Assembly (NCBI GenBank): GCA_032622095.1
Contig: CP136068.1
Location: 63,078,025 to 63,142,024, forward strand
Reading direction: 5' to 3'
Source: Siphonodentalium dalli
Lineage: Eukaryota > Mollusca > Scaphopoda > Gadilida > Siphonodentaliidae
DNA length: 64,000 bases
A model generated the notes under the pieces. That model ran no database searches and was not told the origin of the DNA. It was given only the letters and a program-made list of their open reading frames with translations. How positions within the stretch are numbered: position 1 is the stretch's first letter; every line of letters starts with the position of its first letter. Below, in pieces: positions 34,829 to 47,671 of this stretch. Made by a program: the position numbers and the translations under genes.

Positions 34829-36726
34829 TTAGAATCGTTTTGTACTAATTATGTATCTTTGTGCGGCCTCGAAAATACTATGATTTTCCCTAATGGAACT
34901 TTCGGATGAACCCCCGAGTAGGGTTCTTTCTGATAATATTATGTTTGGTAGAGATGATAGCAATTCCAATCTTGAGGCCTGGTATAAATGGCATTCTAAC
35001 AGGTAATGATGGGCTATTTCAACAGCACCGCATGTACACTATGGGTAGGGCCTAACAAAATTGGTCATGAGGTCGAAGTTCAAAGTACTACATTTCAGTC
35101 TCAATCGTGTGTGGTATACTTGGGATTTGCGACTATGGCAATGATAGTAGTATGGATGTGTGTATATACGATCGTCAGAAAGTGACTCTTTAAACTTGTC
35201 CAGGTTGGTACAATTGTTTACACACTCTGGCAGTCTATTCCAATCGCTTATTGTAGAGGGTAAAAATGTATCTTTATAAATATCCTTTGTGGCGTCCAAT
35301 GGTAGTCGTATTGCATGATGTCTAAGATTATAACCGGTTTGGTTTTCAGAGTGACAAATATAATTTCGTAGGTACACGGGTGCTGTACTATTAACTATTT
35401 TGTGGAATTGTATAAGCTTTTGTTTTCCTCCTTGATGCCAGGGTCTCCCAACCAGTATCTAATAGTAGACTCTCTTTACTGGCGCTGTTCGTCGCGCCAG
35501 TAACGATCCTTGCCATTTCAAATTGTATTTTCTCTATATCATTACTGAGATAATCAGGACAGTTATCCCATACTGGTGATGCATATTCAAGCACTGGTCT
35601 TACATCGGCAAAGTATATTCTTTCCAGTGTTTTACGGTTCAATGTAAATCTAACCCGTTTCCATGCCTTTTCGATCGTGATTCGGATGTGTGTGCACCAC
35701 GTACCTCGGTTATTGAAGATCAGTCCGAGGTGTTTATGAAAAGGAACTTCGATTAAGGTGGTAGTTCCCATAGCTAGTGGGGGTGGTGGCCGTCTGTATC
35801 ATTTCTTGCAATTAACATTGATTCGGTTTTTAGTGGATTGAACTCGACAAGCCATTGTTTTGACCATTGATTGAGCGTATATAGGCCATCATTTAGTACA
35901 TTAGCGGCTAGCGCAGGACTTTCAACGGTCAGGTATATTGAGGTATCATCGGCAAAGAGGCGGATGTTACTTGTTATGTTTACTGCAATATCGTTTATGT
36001 AGACCAAAAATAAAAGAGGGCCAAGCACTAATCCCTGGGGTACAGCGGCGGTTACTTGTTGCCATTCGGAAAAACTTCCTTCAATCCCTATACTCTCTGC
36101 TTCCTGTTAGCAAGGTATGATTTGATGAGGTTAAGCAAATTCCCAGATACTCCGACTTTTTCGAGTTTATGGATTAGTCCTAGGTGCCAGACGTTATCGA
36201 ATGCTTTGCCGATATCACAAAATATGCATCGGACAACTTTACCCTCGTTTAAAGAAATGCCTATGTAATCGTATATGTCTGTTAGCTTCATAAACCCTGA
36301 TTGATAATTAGATAAGATATTGTTTTCTTTAAGAAATTCCGAGAGATATTTGTGAATGCACTTCTCGAATACTTTTGATACACAGCTCAAGAGAGAGAGA
36401 CTGGGCGGTAGTTGTTCACAAGACTGGTATCACCAGTTTTAAATATCGGCGTGACATGTGATATTTTCCATTCTGTGGATAATAGCTATTCTTGATAAAA
36501 GAAATGAAATAAAATGATAATGGTTCACACAATGATGCACAATTCTTCAGGACTTACACAGTCTGGTCCGCTGGAATTTGCAACCTCGAGGCCCCTCAGT
36601 GCGGTATACACGTCGACAGATGTAAGTTTTATTAAAGATATTTGTGGACGGTCAGGGTCAAGTACGGATTGGGGTAGGCTCTTCCCAGTATCAGCAACTG
36701 GCGAAATAGTAGAGTGTCCGATAGTA
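34829..36726 (-). pseudogene. LINE ORF2 3' half (reverse transcriptase to C-terminus), broken
   Basis: Read on the minus strand from 36726: TIGHSTISPVADTGKSLPQ, VDVYTALRGLEVANSSGPD (RT block 0), NNYRPVSLLSCVSKVFEKC, IFCDIGKAFDNVWHLGLIHK (motif A), AVPQGLVLGPLLFLVYINDI (motif B), LFADDTSIYL (motif C) and KHLGLIFNNRGTW (thumb). The C-terminal region YLRNYICHSENQTGYNLRHH and RLRLKCSTLN is followed by the cysteine-histidine knuckle CTCGAVEIAHHYLLEC, stopping at 34829. Frameshifts near 36400, 36040, 35775, 35390 and 35040 break it. It resembles CR1/Jockey-superfamily LINEs but is a different lineage from the 24-27 kb element. The missing endonuclease half probably lies at 49083-50494. Confidence 0.88.
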
Positions 36727-39700
36727 CATGTACATCAATAGGTGCGTACGCGACTACGTCAAACTGGGGACGTCGACCTGATTTTATGCCTTGCACTGGG
36801 GACCTAAAAAAAAATGGGGACCTAAATGAGGTCCCCATTTTTTTGCCCACTTTGAAATACACAAATGGGGACCTTGAACAAGAAAAAACTAAAATTAAAA
36901 AAGTCCCCAGTTTATGATTTCAGTCAGACACCTTCAGACTCCATCCTCACGCTGGGAGTGTGTCTCGCTAGCACAGTTCGCATTCACACACGTGTCAAGT
37001 TACTACGCATGCGCATAGGGCCTACATGTCAAATGACTGCGCATGCGCACCTAGATGCCTATGATGATACGTCACGACGATTTCTCAATGTTGTCTTGGC
37101 GCGCTCGGTGAATTTTCGGATATTTATCATATTAGGATGCCATTTCGGTAAGTTTTGTTACTTTTATACATTTAATTAGCCTGACTGAATTTAGACTAGA
37201 GTCGAATGTGTCCATTAATATAATTTTCAATAAGCGTTTAGGTCTATAGATTAGATATTTAAACCCCCGATGTGTTAAAATTAAAATTCGAGGTGTTGGC
37301 ATTTCGATCTTGTGGCCAAAAATTTATAACTCAGAAAAGATAGAAAATTCTCTTTTTATGCTTTCTTAAATTTCTGATTGCGAACATATGTAGGCCTACA
37401 GCGGGTCGTGTAAATCGACGACCTTAAAGTTAAAAGAACGTGGAGGAAATGTTAATGTATCGCCCTGATTTCCGTTCGCAACTTCGCAATTAGTTGATAT
37501 TTTAAATAACATCACCATGTCAAACTGGGGACTTCGATGTGATATTAATTATACTCTACACTAACACTGGGGACCTCAACAAACTGCATGCAGAGTTGCA
37601 GCCCCACATCATGGGCCGCCCGAATGATTAATTATCCAGGCATTTTTTTATATTCCGGTTACGTTTCGTAACCGTAAAAAAGAAAATCAGTAAATTTTCC
37701 CTGACATATATTCACTGCCGAAGATGCGATGGAATTCGAAAAACTCTTGGATTTTTTTTAATCGCGATTATTTCTTCTTTCTGTTGTGGTTGTGTGCAGC
37801 TAATGGGTGTCTCATTTAATTTAGAACAATACTAGGTCAGTAGGTGTGTACACTCGAGTATTTATGCAATAAATTGAATAATAAATTCTGCTACAGAATT
37901 AAGTCCTTTCTGAAGTTTCTCAGTTTCTGTAGGTGTAGCCTAGTACTAGGCTACCAACTTCTTCTTCCTTGAAAAGCCACGGGGTGCATCCTGGTCATCG
38001 GGCCATAGGAGGTCATCGGGCCATCGAAATTATAAGTTGCAAATCGATAGTGGATAGACGAAGATAGCGCAATTTTCAGACCAATATTAGTCATTTACCT
38101 TTCGGCTTGCTTTACGGAGTCATGCATCAACGCTATTTATAGATACATAACATCACACTGAGCACATGTCGCACAGCACAGATTAATGCTGATGTATGGA
38201 TGTGTCGATGATATAACTGATATAACGTTTGGCAAACAAATTCCTAGCTATAAAACACAGAGGCGGCCAGGCCTATGGAGCGAAATCTGATGCTCCCAGA
38301 TAAATATCAGATTTTAAAACAGGAGCGTCAGGCAAAATCGGACTAGGTATAAATATATATTATTTAAATATGCATATTATGACCTTGGCAGTGTCACTAC
38401 TTCCTTGTTTTATGTCAACACAAGGCTTCATTTAAGCAATGACCTTTCACAAAATCAAAGCATCTACACAACGTGATCTTTTGACTAAATGTAGTAACTT
38501 ATCGTCGGCTTAGTGCTATCTTGTTCTAAGTCGGTAATCTGCATTTCTTGGTAAACGCGATTTGAAGTTTTGACTGCCTGGTTTGGGTATAAGGGCGCGC
38601 ACCGTTGGTTCCATAATGTGGTGTTGTTGGGTCCGTGGTATTGAAAAGGTAATGTGTGCACAATTCCATGCGATATATGTCAGTAGTCTGCATAATATAT
38701 TCCACAAAATGTGTTTGGAGATAGAACAATTTGCGACCGATTTCATCTACATTTAGTTGTTCGCGTTAATGCTATAATGTCCTATAAGCTGCCGACCAAT
38801 CGAATTGTCTTATTCCACAAATGCACCCAATCGTTTTGCAACGTTTGCGTACACATCTCTGTTTTATTATAGCGATTATAAATGATCGAATATGTCGACA
38901 TTCACGTCTCTGTATATTATTTATTTCTAAACGATTATACATTACATACATATGTGCAATAGTATTAGAGCAATGAAGCCGTCAATTTAGAGCCATACCG
39001 GTATATATACAGCACTATACATGAACTTAGAACATTATAGAATTAACGGTGTAAACTTGTGCTATATTTAGCTACTAAGTGCAGTTGTTTTGTGTATGGT
39101 CATTCGCTGTGTAGTTGTCACATGGTAGCGCTCGCCCTTATCAATGGCTAAAATGACATAGGACATTATAGCATTACCGAAATGTGGGTTTTCGGTCTTG
39201 GAACAAGATTGCATGGCATCTCATTCAAATTTGGTGCACAATATTGCACCATGTCAAGTGTGCATAAGATGGCTAATCATATGACGACTCGACGAGTACC
39301 AATAACTCATTTTGCCGCCATTATGGACTTAGAAGTTAGAACAAGATTGCACTGAGCCGACGTTATGTGAAGATAATGCGCATAATAAAAGATGTATGTA
39401 CAACATTAATTGTCAAAAATAGGTACGATACAGATATCTGAGCTATGCTACAGTTTGCAGAGCATTGGGATATTAATCGACAGAGGAAAGATATCAAGTT
39501 TTCATAACGCCCACATTGCACGTCACCCACAGACTTTTCATGAATTCTTCAATATTTCAAGGGTCGACTTAAAAAAAACCCCACTTTTTCTCTGATTTCT
39601 TTTAAAAGGGGTGGCTTTCTTCAATGTTGACAATATATAATGGTCTACATCAAGGTTAAACCGTTTATAAAACTCATTTTGGCCAAAACTCTGTTATTTG

Positions 39701-39978
39701 AAGAAGTTCTCTAGCCACAAACTGACATTACACCTTTTATTAATAAGTTTCTTCGGTTTTCATTTCAAAGTTGTATTCTTTATTTGTTTGAAATGGTTAC
39801 CTCGACTGGATTTTCAGGAAAGTCGATCCTGAAATCTGCCAGTCGACAAGTCGAGAAAACTCAATAAGATGCTTGGGATTCATAGTTTCATACAAAACAT
39901 TGCATTGTGCACCTTTAAGAGATTGTGTATTTCAAGTATGTCAATGTATAATTTAGTTGATTGTGTAATACTTTGTAT
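36727..39978. other. left part of the DNA separating the LINE halves
   Basis: 36749-36910 and 37519-37580 carry GGGGAC/GTCCCC words. The module AAACTGGGGAC, GATGTGAT, then CACTGGGGACCTCAA is also found at 46522. A 20-bp perfect palindrome GTAGCCTAGTACTAGGCTAC is at 37935-37954. Elsewhere (37.6-39.9 kb) I see no gene, RNA or bounded repeat. Confidence 0.55.
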
Positions 39979-40376
39979 TAGTGCCCTGCGAATTGGTAAT
40001 TCCATCCTCGAATCTCGAATCGAATCGGCTGCCCGATGTCTACATCGATATCGAATACGAATCGGGACAAAAAGTAAAAGTCGGGACAAAATCCGGAAAA
40101 TGACAAACTTATTATCGTATTCACGTATATTTGGATGCCAATTTCGGACTTATTATCCATTATTATCTATTCTGTTTGTTTTATTTCAACGTATTGAACG
40201 TAACCAACCATATAGGCCTATCAATGCAATATTAATATATGTGCAAATCTCCCGACAAAATCGCATGTTACCCGATTAGAAAAATACCCAACACGGGCCG
40301 ACAGCCGATTCTATGTCGATCCCGATTCAGCCAGATCGCCGATGTCGACATCGATTCGAAGCTTCGCAGGGCCCTA
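39979..40376. mobile_element. hAT-like MITE, 398 bp
   Basis: Ends are inverted: TAGTGCCCTGCGAA at the left and the complement of TAGGGCCCTGCGAA at the right. The element is flanked by an exact 8-bp duplication CTTTGTAT (39971-39978 and 40377-40384). The arms contain further imperfect complementarity around CGAATCGA and CGATGTCKACATCG. A TIR beginning YAGKG and an 8-bp target duplication are typical of hAT elements. The open frame crossing it on the plus strand is fortuitous. Confidence 0.85.
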
Positions 40377-40419
40377 CTTTGTATGAATAATTTGATTCTT
40401 CCGCTTTTTAGATTATCTT

Positions 40420-40790
40420 GACAAAGTCAAGCTAAGCTATTGTCATCGGTCGAGCGGAAGTCTGTCAGTCTGAGTCTGTCAACAATTTGTTCTGTTCAGG
40501 CTACCGGCTGCATTTCTCATCCAATCATCACCAAATTTTGTATTTACATGTATGTTCATCTCAATGCCTAAGTGATCAGCGTCCCCTTTTGGTTCCGTTC
40601 CAAAATGGCCGCCATTGAGCCATCTTTGGTTTCCTGTTCTTTGTATCACTATATTTGTTTTGTTCAGGTTGCATGCCAGATTTCTCATCCTATCATCACC
40701 AAATTTTGTATATTTGTTCATCTCAATGCCTAGGTGAGAACGTTTATTGACATTTGACATGTCTAACTTCATGCTGTATTCATTTATCGG
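40420..40790 (+). repeat. (GTCT)n-headed interspersed repeat, two internal copies
   Basis: Begins near TCGGTCGAGCGGAAGTCTGT, and the block TTTGTTCTGTTCAGGCTACC, CATTTCTCATCCAATCATCA, CCAAATTTTGTAT, TTCATCTCAATGCCTA occurs twice (about 40487-40572 and 40655-40730). A shorter related copy lies at 46617-46700. The minus-strand open frame over it is low-information. Confidence 0.7.
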
Positions 40791-40972
40791 AATGGTGTGT
40801 GCGTCATTTAGAACGAAATAACATCGTTTGCAGACGATAATTTACATCGGCCAATCACGGTATATTCCGCCGTTGCTGTATGTGTGTGTTGGAGACGGAA
40901 CATAACGATATCTCCCGGTATAAAACGGGACCATATTTGGGACTAGATCGATTGAGCGTTGACCAGGACCTG

Positions 40973-41508
40973 GTAGAGAAACTCTGTGAGCGGTAGTATT
41001 CTAGTCATGTTGCACTAGTGATAGGCCTACCTGATACTTTGAAATTTAGCTACAACTCCCCTAGCCCGGGGTCAGGCTGTGATTACTCGCCTAGCCACCG
41101 ATCAGATTCAGAGATACCTCGGATCTACCCCTCCCCCAAAGCAGATTTTGTCCCCTGAAACATGACAGAAAACTGAATTTTGTATTAAACCGCCGAAATT
41201 GTGTTAAGTGATAGGCTAAGTGATATAAATTAAATTATAATATAATAATAAAGTGATAAAAAAATCATTTATTGCCTAGTCACAACTGTTACTGTCTGAT
41301 CACGTGATCTGCCTGTTTAGGGTGTCTTCAGGCGGACATGATTTGATCGCAACCTCTCGCAAAAGTAGGCCCATTTATTAAATATGATTTATAATTTATA
41401 TTTGGATTTTTTATACCGTAGTCCTAGTTCGAAACGTACCGAAGACGAGTTATATAGATTTCGGTAGAGAAACTTTGTGAGCGGTAGTATTCTAGTCATG
41501 TTGCACTA
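40973..41508 (+). repeat. 45-bp direct repeats 490 bp apart
   Basis: GGTAGAGAAACTCTGTGAGC, then GGTAGTATTCTAGTCATGTT and GCACTA occur at about 40973-41019 and 41462-41508 with one difference. They may flank an inserted or duplicated segment; no inverted termini were seen between them. Confidence 0.75.
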
Positions 41509-41579
41509 CCGTTGTCCATACTACTATAGTATAGGCCTATCTACGTTCAGCTTTAGTTGATACAAATACTCCATTTTTA

Positions 41580-41830
41580 TGTGCACCCACCCTAGTGGGT
41601 CCACGTAATGTCGGCATCTGAGTTGGTGATATGTCGTGTGTCACGGCGTCCGTCCGTCTGTCTGTCCGTCTGTACGAAAGACGATAACTTTTGAACCGTT
41701 TGAGATATGAACTGTATATTTGGTATGTGGTTAGGTCTCGTCCATAGGCTGGTCAAGTTCGAATATGAGCGCTGTGCGATATGACTTTGACCTTGAAATC
41801 TGGTCATGGGTTCTTTCACGTTAAAGGTTG
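41580..41830 (+). repeat. (GTCC/GTCT)n-headed interspersed repeat
   Basis: GCACCCACCCTAGTGGGTCC (a small hairpin), then GTCCGTCCGTCTGTCTGTCC, AACTTTTGAACCGTTTGAGA and TATATTTGGTATGTGGTTAG, ending in CTTTGACCTTGAAATCTGGT. It matches the general layout of mollusc interspersed repeats. The last part, TTCTTTCACGTTAAAGGTTG, recurs inverted near 45633-45665. Confidence 0.65.
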
Positions 41831-44465
41831 ACAAAATTAATTTTTCGGATATGAGGGAAAATGATGCATTTGTCATTATGTTTGGAGTGTCTGAATAATA
41901 TTTATATAGTGCTGACACACAGCCCAAACTGCAGACCAAATTTCACTACTACATTTGAAAAAATAACAAAATTATAGGGCGATGGGTACCAATTTTGGCT
42001 TATTTTGAGTGGCCAACCATTGCTGTGATGATTTAGTTTTCCTTATATTTATTTGTATTTATGGGTTTGCCAAAAATGTCCTCATTTAACCTTTAGCTTA
42101 TGTCTGGTTGATCTTGTGGTGAAAATTTCAAGTGATATCATGCATTCAGATTGAAGATATTTGAATTTAAAGGTTATAGGAGAATTTCCGTTAAATGATT
42201 TATAACATGTTAATCTAAAATTAAGCTTTTCATAAACACAATTTACAATAACCATGAATCAGGAATATAGTTCATTTGGACAGTGCATGGTATAGAAGAT
42301 TACAGGTAAATATCTTTTTCTGTGCATTAGTCTATTTAAATTATATTCAATTCTTCAAAATATGTGCACAGAAATTCCGTTAAAATCTGTCCTCTCCGAG
42401 AATCTTTGTCAACTGCTAATACTAATGAAATGAGAAAATCATTTTGTATTGTGGGTAAACTCTCACTGGTACTGAGATCGCATAAACTTTAATTGGTGGG
42501 CTGAACCATCCCAATTTGGTACAGCAGCTAATTAAATGTTAAAAAAAATGTCCTCTCCGAGAATTCAAGCATGAAACCCAGAAATTTTCTGGAAGACATT
42601 GGTTATATTAAACTATAATCATTCTGTTAATGAGAATGGGGTGTAGGAATAATGTAATACGTTAAAATACAGTATATGTAACATACTGTGCCCAGTTTCA
42701 GCTACTAATGTGTTATTTCATTTATTTCCAATGAGGCAATTCATGTCTGCTCAACTGCCATTGTCTGAACAAATTGTCATTCTGAAGAAAATCTTGATTA
42801 TTGATAATCATGTCAGTGATAACAAGTGGTTTGATGGAAGTGTTGTTCATAAAACATGTGTTTCTCAATATTTAAATATAATTGTCTTGAATTATCGGAG
42901 AGGACACATTTTTTAACATTTACATAGTATCTGCACTTACTTGCAACCTTAAAGGAATAATCAATGTGTTATTTATGTTATTTTTCTCAGAGAAAACGAA
43001 AACAAGACTAAGACATACAAAACTGAAATTAAAGTTGTCTTCTCCGAAAATACTATACATTGTTACATTTATACTGGATGAATTTAGCATTGTAAACAAT
43101 GTATATATAGTATAGAAGTGATATTTAGTACGAGTACATGTATTAAAATAATCGTATTTATACAAATCGCTGATTATTAATGAGAGGCCGATCACAATTG
43201 GCAAATGTTTAACCCATCCCTCGGCGATAGTAAATAGCCTTGATCAGAATCATAATCTAGAGTTTTGATGTTGAATTATTGATAATTATATACACTGTTG
43301 TGTACTAAATTAGTACAGACGAATGTACATACTAACACAAATTCTCAAATTATTGGAATTTATGGCTCCTAGTGCCAATTTTGCACTAGTAGTTCACTTT
43401 GACATTGATAGGCATATACATGTAATAACATTGGAATACCCAAGGACCCATAACCTGAGATAAATTAAACAGTTCATACCCTGGTGGTCAGTATACAGTA
43501 GCTCTCAAAAAAATAGTTTAGACCATACAAAGTATTATCAATATAGTGTTTATACAGCCATAATATGATGAGGATACTGCCCCTATGACCCCTCGAAACA
43601 GATTACCACAGTTCATATAAAAGACAATATATAGCCATCAATAGAATGATTTCACACATTAAAATGTTTTACAAGTAGCTTGGACAATAAAATCAATAAT
43701 ATTCAATGTTAATCTTCTAGGCGCTTGGTGGTTCTAAAATTCAATCAACCATGACAGTATGAACAAATTGAAAACTATGGTTTATCATTCATGGCAATAA
43801 TCCACACCAAGTATTAACAACATAATCTGCCTTCTTGGACTGATTATAAAGATTTCTGAAGTACTTATTTTATTTAGAGTTACCCGACGCTTTTGTTGCC
43901 TCCTGTCTAGGACCCCCTGAAGCCCCTGACATGATAAACTGAAGATAGCCCTTTTCTAAACGTTATATAGCTCTCAATAGATTTGTTTTATACATAAAAA
44001 GGCATTGGTTTCTGTTCTCGACATGAAATGCATGACCACCCAATAGACCTCAATGTTAATCTTCTCACCCATCGGTGTCCCCTACAATTCACTCAACCAT
44101 GAACCATAAACAAATTATAAACTATGTCTTATGGCAATGCTCCATACCAAGTATTATGTAAATCCGCCCAGTGAGACTGCAAAAGAGTTTTTAATTATTT
44201 AAAATATTGGCTGTGCTACTAAATGGGGTTCTCTCTGTCTGCTCATTTGCTGAAAACATCCCTACAAATGAAAAATGGACTATTCCAATTTATACTTTGG
44301 AACTGAATGGGAGAGTCCAATCAGTCACGAATGGGGTAAAAATTATAATAGGGCTAACATATGACAGCCACATGTAAAAATAACTCTATTTCAATAATTC
44401 ACATGTCTGCAGGTGTCTCTTGTCTCTTATATTCACAGTAAAGCCTGTATTAATCAGGAAACCTC
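41831..44465. other. non-coding DNA with recurring TGTCCTCTCCGAGAA words
   Basis: The word TGTCCTCTCCGAGAA, or a one- or two-base variant, occurs near 42388, 42549, 42893 (inverted), 43038 and again at 45108, usually preceded by GTTAAAA. The copies at 42533-42565 and 42885-42921 form a ~37-bp inverted pair around about 320 bp. No coding gene is recognised; open frames are short and AT-driven. Confidence 0.55.
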
Positions 44466-44880
44466 AAAGATGGATAATTCTAAGTCGAAAAAGTGCCATA
44501 ACTCCAGTAAAAAAAATCGGAGCAAACCCATATTCGAACTTGATCTGTATTTTTGGCTGAGAAACTCACATATAAAATTTGGTTCTGATAGGATAAAAAA
44601 TGTATGAGTCATCGCATCATGCATAGATTCTAAGTCGAAAAAGGGCCATAATCCCATAAAAAAATTGGATCAAACCCATATTCGAACTTGATCTGTATTT
44701 TGGGCTGAGAAACTCATATGCAAAATTCGGTTCCGATCGGATAGAAAATGTTTGAGTTATCACACCATGTGTAAAGTATCTACTGATGAACAGACAGACG
44801 GATGGATGAACAGACAGACGGATGGATGAACAGACAGACGGATGGACGAACGACGAGTGGTAAAACCTGACGTCGACACT
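44466..44880 (+). repeat. ~165-bp tandem repeat and 20-bp microrepeat
   Basis: Two copies of a block with ATTCTAAGTCGAAAAAG, GCCATAA, AAACCCATATTCGAACTTGA, TCTGTATTTT and GAGAAACTCA lie at about 44475 and 44638. They are followed by three tandem copies of GATGGATGAACAGACAGACG (44790-44850). This is typical interspersed repeat text; the open frames over it are by-products. Confidence 0.8.
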
Positions 44881-47671
44881 ATGTGTACCATAATATGGTA
44901 CATGTATGGGCACACATAACAACCGGTTAAGGGATAACCGACTTTGCCCCAACTTATCATTTGTCGAGCCATGTTTCCAATTGTCTCAATATGTTTATCT
45001 TCACATTTCTCAGTTTGACAGGTCTATTCAAGTTCTCTAAAATATATTTCTATGATCGAGTTACAAGACTCTGATGTCTACAAGTGAATGAATGTTAAAA
45101 AAGGGTGTCCTCTCCGAGAAAAAGTCTGGAAATTGGCGATTTTTAATAATGCTCCTGTCGAGTAAATTTTTGTCCGATTTCGAAAATGTTTTCATATGAC
45201 AATCATTGAAGCATGCACTTCAAATTGAGAAGTAAAATCTTTACACAACTAAAGCATCTTTCAATTATCAGAGAATAACCATTAGGGAATATGAATATGA
45301 AGAGTTCATAATTTACATATAAATCAAAAAAAATATCAAAATTGAAAGATTTTTTCGATAATTTTGACATATATGTTCTCTGATTGTTCAATGCTCAATG
45401 TCATGTGATGTTGTTCTGGAAACAGATGCATAATATTAAAAATTCAGACATTAGAAATTAGATGTTCAGAATTTTCAATTTTGAGGGAATCCTGCATAGA
45501 CCAAGCATGAAAAATTAAAATACACTTGCTCCTGCTCTGAAACTTTAGTTTACGATCCAGTACGATGTTCCTAACATTAATTAACAAAGAAAAAGTAATT
45601 TGAAAAACAATATTTTTTCACCCTATTTGGCCACCTGTGGTCAACCTTTAACGTGAAAGAGCCCTCATATCAAGGTCAAATGCCCAAATATCACTGGATT
45701 TTAAAGAAAAATTGTATATATGGTTACTATCATATGAGGACTAACTTGGGAATGTCCACACAGTTGGCCGACATGACCTTGACCTTGAAATTTGGTCGAT
45801 TGAAGGTCAAATACCCAAATCTACCAATTCAAGTGCTTATATGCTATATAGCTGACCAGTGCTTAATTCTGGATAATAAAATTATTGTATATAGCTAAGA
45901 GGAATAACTCTACTCTTGATATTACTGTGGACCACTGTACCTGAATCGGTGGTGGTCTCAATTTGTTCTTGTAGTAGACCCTATATGTGGGTTCACATCT
46001 GCTCATGTAGTGGGCCTATTTTTCATTATCGCAGATTCCCTACAAAATTTGGTAGCAAAAAGTGACCTCCATAAATGCATGATTATCAGCCAGTTTATTA
46101 CATACAGCCATTTACAGGCGTCGTTAAACGAAACTATTTACCTTGAATATGATATGTGACCTGTCGGTATTATTATAAATGCACATGACTATCCATATCG
46201 GGTGTAAAAGTAATCCACAGAACAATAAACAAAGCTTCCAATTTGAACACATCGCAGACGCACCTCAAATTGAAAGTAGAAAATATAGTCACACGATCTG
46301 ACATGTCAAATGTGATCCGTACGAATACCGAATATCACCTACCATAACCGACCACAGTCTCAATACACAATGTAATGGGTGATATAACAATACAGTTAAT
46401 CACGTCATAATTTTATAACAAATGCAAGTCATGGAGACCGGTCGGTTTCTACTTTCTATCGATATCAAAAGAATCAACTTGCGATGTAACCATGTAATTT
46501 GATTATATAAGACTATATGGGTGCAAACTGGGGACTTCAATGTGATTTTATACTTTAGTCACTTTACACTGACTGGGGACCTCAAACAAACGGACTTAAA
46601 TGATATCCCCATTGTCATCGATCGAGCAGAAGTCTGTGAGTATGTCTGTCTGTCAACAATTTCTTCCGTTCAGGCTACATGTCGCATTTCTCATCCAATC
46701 TTCACGAAGGTGACTTGATTGTCAATAAACTTATCTTTACATATATGATAGGCCAATAGATATATATCTGTGTTGATTCGTTACGGTATTTAACGTACAA
46801 GTCATATTTATAGCTCTATTAGTTGGGTTGTACATATATGCTAAATATGTTGATGTTCTTTGTTGGTTCTTTCGGTTGATGTTATTTCACGGTGTCTGTA
46901 TCGTCCAGATGATCAATTTCATTATTGTCAACTCAGTCTTGAAAAAATGCATATTTCTATTGAGACTTATTTGCTATTATTGCACAAATTATTAAATATT
47001 GAAAACAAATATACATTTGGTCAAAATTAATTATGAGCATTGAGCAGAGCCTGGTTGAAATGCTACGGTGTGGCGAATCATACTCGTCTGCGAGCGACGG
47101 TCAGAACTGATGCTATATATGCATGGTTCTATTAATGGTTTGTATTTTGATGAGGTAAACTGCTCGTAACCTCCATTGTAGACAATTTCACACCAGGTTC
47201 TATTCATAAACAAATTAGAAATTTGGCATAAGGAACTGTAGTAAACAAATGTCTGTCCAAATGACTAGATCATTGAGACTCGGGCAGACATATACGGGTA
47301 ATCCAATGTTAATAATGTAATGAGGCAGCATGTTTAACACAACCTTTATTATTAAACATTATAAAGTTAATATATTAAAGACATATTATGGACTTGTTCG
47401 GGCTCGTGAAACTGATAAGTTAGTATTCAGGCACCATGCCAACTGGGAGAATGTAGCATTCTACTATCAGAGGCTCAGAGCCAAAAATCTGAAACAAATC
47501 GACCGTACCACTCCATTGAAAACATCGCCTGAACTACACTCAAATGTAAATATTATGACTAGATTCGGGATGCAACGATAAATTTACAAAAATGATTCCG
47601 CCAACGAAAGTCACTGCATTTCAATAATATATAAGAATGACGGTGTGTGTTGTGAATTTGGAAATAATATT
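44881..47671. other. non-coding DNA, repeat relics
   Basis: Contains the inverted partner of the 41.8-kb repeat (45633-45665, then TTGACCTTGAAATTTGGTCG near 45778), the TGTCCTCTCCGAGAA word at 45108, and the GGGGAC module at 46522-46585 with the (GTCT)n relic at 46617. No gene recognised. Confidence 0.5.

Noticed and set aside
39869-40279. 136-residue plus-strand frame
   Set aside because: It crosses the hAT-like MITE border and its target duplication, so it is not a conserved gene.
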